DNA of 64,000 nt from the NCBI GenBank assembly GCA_019693395.1, contig JAAMXP010003694.1, positions 42,602 to 106,601 of the forward strand, in the 5' to 3' direction. The notes beneath the pieces were generated by a model that searched no databases, was not told the DNA's origin, and saw only the letters and a program-made list of their open reading frames with translations. Positions 56,205 to 64,000 of the stretch are shown piece after piece. A program made the translations under genes and the position numbers. The stretch comes from Ettlia oleoabundans. Lineage: Eukaryota; Chlorophyta; Chlorophyceae; Chlamydomonadales. The first letter of the stretch is position 1, and each line of letters starts with the position of its first letter.

Positions 56205-59200
56205 TCAGGCAACCAGGTCACTGATGGGCTTGCGGTCCATGGCAGTCATGGCTTGGCGCGCGCTTTTCCGAAGCGGCGGCAGCAGCGTGTCGCAGTAGGC
56301 CACCTGCAGAGGACCGGAAACAACAACCCAAACACAGCGTCAAAGTTCCACCTGGTCCTTGCAACGCTCAGCAGCCAAAGATGAGCGAAGAATGTTGCTA
56401 CGGCCAGCTTGACGATTTGCAGTAGCAGGGCAGCCCCCTTGTGCCACCGCTGCACCAGGTCGAGGGCAAACTTTGTGCGATTGTCAAGCTTGCCTGTCTC
56501 AAAAGGTCAACCGTGCGTGTCAGCAGTCGCGCCACGTCTCCATCATCCAAGCTGCAATCCTGCAGTCCACACAAACCAAGAAAAAGGGTTAACAACCCAG
56601 CAGTTGGTGGCGGGGCCTGCACGCTGACACAAGCGCTGGGCATCACACACGCCTACGCATTGCCATGCAAATTGAAAGTACTGCCGGCTGCCGCCGACCC
56701 CGGACCCATAAAGGTGCACCTGCTCCCATGCACAAACACCCACACACCATGTCACACGGCAGATCCCTAGACCTCAAACCAAAGCTTGCTGCCGGCCTCG
56801 CTGGCCCCGGCACGTCAAAACCAGTTCTCTCCCAGCATGTCCAGCCAGTCGACCCTTCAGCAATGCCGGAAGCTTAAGCAGAATACCAAATCCTCTCACC
56901 TGCATTACTTCCTCCCAGGAGCATCCTGAGGCCCAGGCCTCCACCAGTCCCGCCAGCCTCAGGTCCACAGAAATAGGCGCCTCCACATTGTGCCGCACTT
57001 GCAGGGCCGCCAGCTGCTGGCGCACACCCTCCAGCTCCAGCACAGCTGCAGTCACGCCCTCGGTGGCCGAGTAGGCAGCCCACACACTGGGCCGGGACAC
57101 ACACTCTGCCGATATGACTGCAGGTAGGAAGTCATGCGGGGACACAGGCAGGCAGGCAGGCACTTCCAGGCAGATCAAAATTGCTAGACAAGCGATTGGT
57201 GGGCGACCAATGCAAGCAGCCAGGTGAGAAGGGATGGCCACAGATGCTTTGGCTGCAGCCTTCTGGCTGTTTTCGCAATGCCTTGCTGCAAGTGTTGACA
57301 ATGTGCCATGCGCTGCCCCAGTCCGCCGCCCCAAGGCCTCGCTACAACAGTGCGAAACGCGCCCGCATACATCACTCCACAGGCAGTTTTTGGCCGCCAC
57401 ATTGCGGGCTGGCTATGAACATTCCCCATTAGCTGCACCAACAAGGCGCACTTCACCTGCGGTCAGCACTCCTGCGAGCTGCGGCGGCGGCAGGTTTTGC
57501 ACTGCCGAGTGGGTCAGGACCAGCGCCATCCACAGCTCGTTTGCGCAGTTTACTTCCCGAGCCACCAGCCCCAGAGGAGTGAACACCACTTGCTCCTCTG
57601 TGCTGCTGCCATTTGAGCCAGGACTCGCTAATGCACCACCGCTGCCACCGCTGCCTGCATCCAAGCTGCCGCTGCTGTGCTGGCCGCTGGCAATGGTGCC
57701 GCCACTGCTGCTGCTGCTTGCATAGGCGTCTGCCTCCAGCTGCTGCGGTGCTTCGGATGCTCCCAACAAGGCTCCTGCAGTGCGGGCAGGCAGAAGTGAC
57801 ACAACAAGGATGTATCAACAGGTTAACATACTTACACTCCCTGTTCTGCTGTGAGCTCATCTGCAAGGCAGTGTGGCGTGTGGTGGCAGACAGTCATCGC
57901 CAGACCAGGCCTGGCCAGCGTGGCGGCAGGGGGGCAGGCAGCGTCTTACATGCCACACCTGGCAGACCAAGCCAGATCAGCATAACGGCAGGGAGGCAGG
58001 CAGGCAGGGGGACGACAGGACAGGCCAGGTCAAGCCAACCAGCACCTTGCCCCATCAAACCAGCCTCAGGCAGTTCAGCTGAGCATCCATTCAGCCAGCA
58101 GGTGTAGCGCACCTGCGTCCTGCAGGATGGCTAGAAAGTCCTCAAATGCCCGCCAGCTGCTGCCGGGCTGCTCCCCCACCTCAGCTCGCAGCATGGCAGC
58201 ACGTTCCATGAGCGCCGCCGCCTTTGCTGCCTGCAAAGGAGCAACATAATGGGCCCAAAGAGGGGGCATTGTGTTCTATAAGACGCGCTCATGAAGCAGC
58301 CTGGCTGGCTTACCGGAGGAAAAGCCATAACGTGCTGAAAGCAGGATGTGGAGAGGGCATGTCTGGCAGCAGTTGCTTCAGAGCAACAACCGTGGTAGTA
58401 CACATGCGCAAGCCTTATCTCCTGGCACGCAGTGCAGCAGCGACAGACTCCCGATAGCTTCCATGTGCTAATGCTGCCCACCTGCTTGTTCAGCGCTTTG
58501 GCCGCCTTCATGAAGCTGCGGTCCGCCTTGATCTCGCTGAGCTGTTGGAAAGGAAGTAGAAGACACAAAAAGCAAGGGTTGGCAGGTTAGAATGCCTTTC
58601 GTCCCACCCGGCATCCAACCCCACCTGTGCTGCACCCTACCTGCTCCTTCTTCACCCACCTGGTAGTTCACCCCAGCTGGAGTCAACACACCTGCTCCCT
58701 AACCCCACCTGGGCCTTCACCCGCCTATGTTTAACCCAGGGCCTTCACCCGCCTAAACTTAACCCACCTGAACCTTCACCCCACGTATCCTTCGCCGCTG
58801 CTCCTCAAGCGCATCCAGGCCCTCGGCAGACGGCACCACTGCGGGCAACACTTAGGGGCATTCCTTGACAAATCAACAATAAGAACAGAAAGCAACACAG
58901 ATCAGGACAACACGTGGGACGCAGAAAGCAGCACCAGGCATGGCTCTGCGCTGCAATCTGAAAACTGGAGGCAACGAACCAAGCAGGGATGGCTGTACAC
59001 ACCAGGGCCCGCCTTGCAATGCAAGCCCTGAAACGGGCAACCCGGCTGTAGATGGCAGCAACTAATCTGCCCCTCCTTGGGCAACGCCAGAGCAAGCTCA
59101 GCATGCAAAGCAGCCATGCCCAAAAAGCTATCTAGCTTACGTGGCACTATGTCAGCAGGCGCCAGCAGCTTGCTTGCCACCAAAGCAGTCACAACAGAGC

Positions 59201-62200
59201 CTTCTGCGCACCCCACTTCGCCTGACAACTCCCTCCAGTCTACAACAACGGATGTTGCACACTTGCAATGACAGTACACGTCAAGGATGGAAGACAGTAG
59301 GCAACAAGGGCATGGACGGGCACCAGCTGTCCAGAGCTGTCACTGAATTAATTCGTTGGTTGCTTGCAAACCGGCTCAGTTGCAGCTCCAACAGTATTGT
59401 GCCAAAGCGAGCCAAGCGAGCAACCTCGCTGAGCGCAGCGACCCCTGCCTTTGGGCCATGCCCTGCCCTGCCCAGGCCATCCCGGGCCCTGGACAAGCTG
59501 CCCTGCGCCCTGCTCACGCTATTTCTCCTTAAAAAAAAAAAAGAAAACCGTGCCAGCATGGTACCCAGCAAGAGGCGGCCCATTAAGCCCTTTCCTTCCT
59601 CTGCTGGGTTTCTCAACATACGCCCAAGGGTTGCTCTTCCTTTTCTTTTTCTTCACACCCTGCCACCTCTAGATAGCACACTCACTTCTACTACGCAGCG
59701 CCTGGGCGTGCCTCAATACCGCGGCACAAGCCTCCACATCTTCAGTGACGGGATGAGAGCCCTCAGAGATGGCGGAGATGTGGCGTGCTCCCACCTGCAC
59801 AAGTGGTAGGATGTGGCGTGTTCCGTGTGATGCTGGGGCAAGCACCATGTGACAGCTGTGGAAGGTGGTCTGTGACCGATTTCCTGAGAGCTGCTGCCAA
59901 CGGAAACCGAGGCAGGCACCACTTTGCGCTCAAGGAACTGCACCTGTCCCCAGGAAACACAAGTTTGATTGCTGTGCTCTGTTGGTTGTTAAGCAAGTCC
60001 AAACAGCTGGCCAAGAGCGAGAAAGCAGGTTTGAGATCCAACAGGCGTTTGTTGGTTGTTTCCCGCTTACCACTTGTGACATCTGTTGAAGGGATTGTTT
60101 GCGGCCCCACCACACCCATCGCCATTCAACCACACATACAAGCAAACCACGCCCCCATGCTCGCCTGGTACAGCTTGTTGTCGGCCCCAAGGCAGAGGTA
60201 GTCTGGCTCAGCCTCGACCACCCACACACCCGTGGAACCCCGCTCAAGGCCGCACAGCAGCAGCGCTGGCAGACGATAGTCAGAGTCCCCTGCAGCCACC
60301 GTGCAAGCAATGCACGGACAGCAAGGCAGCAGAAAAGGTAGGGGTTGGTGTGGCATTCGATGGAGGTGCGTGTGGCGAGGTGGTGAGACCTGTTTAGCAC
60401 CCACCTAGGTTGCTGGCTGACAGGTCGAGCCCTACCAGACGCGGCAGGCTCAGGCGCTCTAATGCCAGCTCTGCAGCACAGACCCGGAGAGATTTCAGCA
60501 AATGGCGACTCAATGGTGTGATGCGCTTGTGCATGGGGCGGCGGGGGTGGTGTGGGGCGGGATGGGTGGGGTGGTTGGGAGTTTGGGATGGGCGGTGGGG
60601 TTGGGCGCGAGCGGGCGCGGCTGGTCCTATCTTTGGAGACTACCTGCAGCGCCTGCCCTCTCCTCCGCCAGCTGAGCCCGCAGCAGCTTGGCTGCTCGCT
60701 TCTCTTCCTTCAACCGCCCCTGCAGCTTCTGGTACCTGCGCCAGAGAGGAGAAGGGTGATAGAAGTGCGGCAAAGGACATCAAACGGTGCCAAATATAGT
60801 ACAGGTTCAGGGAAAGGCAAGGGAGGCGGGGGCGAGGCACGGTGAGGGAGAGCCACGGTCATCGAGGCGTCTATGAACCACTCCAGAAGCGTGGCATGGC
60901 TTGAATCGGCGCCTACCCCATGCAGGTTCAGCGGCTTAGTAAGCGGGCCTGATCACCCTGGATGGGTCACTCAGCTGCCTTTTCAGATACAGAGACCTCC
61001 GGAATGCAACCGCCCATGCAGGTCCCCAAGCCCCTGACAGACGTTCATTGCCAAACTGTTCTGGAACATTACACGAGTGCACGCACTTTGCCCAGAGCGC
61101 CTCTGCTTGCTCGTGGATTCCTGCCCGGCGCGCGACGTCATCCAGCACGGCCGTGGCTTGCGCCTCCAGCCGTGCCGCCTCTGCTAGTCGCCGCTGCGGG
61201 AAGGAGGCATCGGCACCGAGGTGGAGATGAAACAAAGTATTTAGATGGGGTGGAGGTGGCAAGTTGCACGAGTAAAGCAAGAGGAAGCAAACGAGGCACG
61301 TCCCAAGCTGGTACTGGCTGGTATGACTGACAAACATAGCTGCCTAGTCACGCGACCAACCCTGGGACAGTCTTTCCCTTCTCTGCTGGGTTTCGCCCTG
61401 CTATCGCGACCTCTGCTCAGCCAACCACATTCGACCTTGCCTACTACCAAACGCGCCCAGTCATTCCCCCTTCCACCCACCTGGGACCCAATCGAGGCGA
61501 GGTACCGAGAGAAGGAGCGGTCCAGGAAGGCGCGTGCCTCAGGCAGGGTGCGGGTGTAGAGCAGGTTGAGCACCATGCCATACCCGGTTGAAAACTGCAA
61601 CGAGAAGATAACAAGTTGACCTGGTTGAATGAGGACTGCGATGCTATGATGCAAGTATGGGATACGAGTATTGCCTCGGCCACTCTTGCTTCTAGTATTC
61701 TCCTTCATAGGGGGGTCAGTTGGAGGCAAGGGTAGCGTTGGGCAGAAAGGCGCTGGGAGGCGGCTGCGAGAGAGCAGGGTAGGGAAGGATTGGCATCATA
61801 GGAGAACGGGGAAACGACGGGTGCTGCTGAAGTACTGCAATAAATGGAGGAGTGCAGTGGAGCATATGTGAGCTCAGGAAAGGAGAGCCGCCAGGATCGC
61901 ATGCAGAAACGCATCAGCTTGAAACTTATAAGAAAGGTAGCACCCACTTGGGAGCGAAGTGGCTCCGGCCCACGCCGGATGATGTCCCATGCAACATCAG
62001 GGTCCTCCCATTTGCTCTGCAGAGCAGAGCATGGCATAGCATGGCATGGGCTTGAGGAAGTCAATTCAGGCAAGCGAGGCAAGGCTGCTGTGAATGTGTA
62101 AACCATGCACTTTTTGACAGTTGACCAAGTGCTGCGCATGCGCCATCAGACCCTGCCTGTGTTTGAGCTGACCTGCAGTATCACACAGTTGCCGACTGTG

Positions 62201-64000
62201 TCATAGCCCCGGCGCCCTGCACGCCCTGCACCATGGGAGGAAGGAGGGGCGCACAAGAAATAAACACAAGGCGCTCTTGCCAAATGTCAGCGCAGACTTG
62301 GGAAATGCTCAAGCCAGTATTCCGCTGCTGACACAGCATCATCAGGTGCTGCAGCTTGGCACATGGAATGGACTGCTGATCACTTAGAGCATGCACGAGA
62401 GCAGTCTCACGCTTCCTCACTCAGGCTACTTTGGCACATTAGGCAACAAAGCTGTCGCTGCAACACCAACAAGAGACCACCCCCCACCGACCTGCCATTT
62501 GAAGGAGCTCATTATGCTGCAAGCTGCCGATGCCGCCGTCCCGGCGCCGCGACAGCGCGGCAATGAGTGTGGTGCGAGCTGGCATGTTGATTCCGGCTGC
62601 CAGCGTCTCCGTGGCAAACACTAGCTTCAACACACCTGCAGGCCGGTCATGCACAGCGGGGCACGTTACAGCGCTCAACAATCTCTCAGCGCTGGTGCGC
62701 CTAACGGGCTTGGGGAGCAGGAACGTTGACCACACTAGCAGGAACTCCTGTTGTTGTAACACAATGTTCCTCTTCATACAGTTTATGCAGCTCAGAGTGT
62801 TGTTGTTTTGGAAGCCATGGTAGCCAGCAGCTGCTAAACCTAACCCCAATCTACTCAAAGCAAGCCAGCAGCCCACCAAAGCCCTGCTACCATCCAACCC
62901 ACCAGCCAACCAGCTGCACCCACCGACCTCACACCCACCTCTCTGGAACAGTCGCTCCACCAGGCCCTTCCATGCGGGCAGGCAACCTGCATGGTGAGAG
63001 GCCACACCCCTCAGCAGCGCCTCCACAAAGGGCCCCTTCACTGCCTCTGGCTGCTCTGCTGCTAGGGCATCCAGCTCCCACTGGATCTGCTGGCGCTCTG
63101 CAGAGGGAAGGGGCAAGGGGGACTGAAACTGGGGGACAAACTTCTGCCAATTTGTGAGAGCAATGTTAACCAAGGTGGAAACACAGGAATGTGCGACATG
63201 AGTTACTTACCGACTATCTTGCCTTGTCCATGCAAATGCCTGCCTTTCGCTTTCTTCCTTTGTACTAACCTTGAGGGTTGGTTAGGCTCACACCGTGCAT
63301 CTCGAGATGGCGGGCCGCCAAGTCGCACTCGCGGCGGCTGAAGATGAACCAGATTGCTGGCAGCATCGCCTTTGCATTCAGCGCCAGCGCAACTGCACAA
63401 CAAGCCGCGGCACAGTGACACGGTAACTGTTGTGCAACCATCACATTCACAGTGCACTTTGAGGATGTGCTGCGTCGATTGTCCAGGCAAGGAAAAGAGC
63501 CCAAAATACAAGACATTGAGACTGGCGGCCATCCCACGGCAAAGCGGCCGTCAACCACAGGCCCCACACTAACCATTACTGCCTGGCACACAACAAAGTG
63601 GCAATCAGCCCATGCCATCCCCACCTGCTTCCAGGGAGGGAATGCGCTTCCAGCGTGGCAGGCTGTGCCAGTCGTCGTCCATCAGCCCCCCCATCAGCTC
63701 CTCCACAGTGCGCAGGCTCATCTGAACCCAGACACCCCCACACATTTGCAACAAACCTCACAGCACACACACGGTCAGCAAAAGGCACACAACCAGCATT
63801 GACAGGGAGCTGATCTGCGCAGTCACGCGAGCACCCACAGCCAAAACCGTGATAACATATGTCATCACGCAGGCAAGTTCCATATTGGGTGGAATGGTAT
63901 AACCTGGAAACCAGCCACCCACCTTGCCCTTGCTGGACCCATCCCAGCGGCCCCATTCGTCATCTGCACGACATCATGAAAGGGCAACGGTGGGCGGGGT
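56205..64000 (-). CDS. ISE2: ISE2-like Ski2-family DEVH-box RNA helicase, C-terminal part (5' end beyond window)
   Basis: The right edge cuts the gene; the ATP-binding domain with motifs I-III lies outside. Within the window are about 63735-63630 (MSLRTVEELMGG, DDDWHSLPRWKRIPS), about 63395-63260 (MLPAIWFIFSRRECDLAARH, motif IV), about 63150-62940 (QIQWELDALAAEQPEAVKG, GVASHHAGCLPAWKG), about 62640-62485 (LVFATETLAAGINMPARTT, motif V; HNELLQMAG) continuing at 62225 as RAGRRGYDTVGNCV (motif VI), then FSTGYGMVLNLLYTRTL, RLLEDSHCT-type helical exons rich in Glu/Gln/Ala, DYLCLGADNKLYQ, VNCANELWMALVL, APISVDLRLAGLVEAWASG, DGDVARLLTRTVDLLRQ and the end AMDRKPISDLVA before TGA at 56205-56207. This layout matches plant ISE2, a chloroplast RNA helicase needed for plastid RNA processing and plasmodesmata control. 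Confidence 0.87.
58600..58775 (-). repeat. Degenerate tandem array of splice-donor-like CAGGTGGG units in an ISE2 intron
   Basis: On the minus strand, after the donor at about 58768 (GTTCAG then GTGGGTTAAG), near-copies of GGCGGGTGAAGGCCC and CAGGTGGG/CAGGTAGGG recur at about 58708, 58690, 58662, 58645 and 58628. Confidence 0.7.

Noticed and set aside
1..64000. tRNA, rRNA, CRISPR arrays, transposase or viral genes
   Set aside because: I looked for T-loop GGTTCGA-type boxes, rRNA-like stretches, regular spacer repeats and transposase or capsid motifs on both strands and saw none that hold up. A tRNAscan and RepeatMasker run would be decisive.

Overview
The window is nuclear DNA of a green alga (Chlorophyta). 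Coding sequence is cut into many short exons with GT...AG (occasionally GC...AG) introns. Proteins are rich in Ala, Gln and Ser, and several have plastid-transit-like N termini. The gene content is plant/algal: the starch phosphatase SEX4, the chloroplast envelope pore OEP24, the chloroplast RNA helicase ISE2 and CAF-1/FAS1. TGTAA poly(A)-type signals, usual in chlorophytes, follow at least one gene. Two runs of N (13447-13452 and 51398-51410), both inside introns, show a draft assembly. GC content and low-complexity style would fit a scenedesmacean-type alga, but I cannot fix the genus.

Layout. 1-5111 (-): hydantoinase/oxoprolinase fused to DUF917, running off the left edge. About 6061-7213 (+): YtqB/MnmM-type methyltransferase. 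7376-8048 (-): small cysteine-rich zinc protein. 8329-8929 (+): short membrane protein. 9107-11388 (-): S49 signal-peptide-peptidase (SppA/SohB). 12336-15600 (+): phosphoglucan phosphatase SEX4. 16024-22303 (-): endonuclease/exonuclease/phosphatase-fold protein whose 3.18-kb intron holds a complete beta-mannanase gene on the other strand (18645-21185, +). 22565-23980 (+): EAPP. 24671-25947 (-): TsaE. 27105-28065 (-): RING-CH membrane E3. 28448-32001 (-): ASCC2. 32423-35130 (+): di-N-acetylchitobiase. 35544-44762 (+): a homeodomain joined to the large subunit of chromatin assembly factor 1. 45144-46917 (+): F420-reductase-like oxidoreductase. 47834-48481 (+): unknown basic protein. 49678-52192 (-): glutathione peroxidase. 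53630-55757 (-): OEP24. 56205 to beyond the right edge (-): ISE2-like Ski2-family helicase.

Many genes in the left half lie head to head with short shared 5' regions (279, 261 and 421 bp at three pairs), so shared promoters are likely. There is no operon-like pathway. A loose theme is plastid biology (tRNA modification by MnmM and TsaE, ISE2, OEP24, SEX4, SppA). The most unusual items are the homeodomain-CAF-1 fusion, carried in one unbroken exon from homeodomain helix 3 into the FAS1 N-terminal region, and the mannanase nested antisense inside a GC-AG intron. All gene models were joined by eye from splice signals, phase and family similarity. Exon borders given as exact numbers were checked for phase; the others are approximate.
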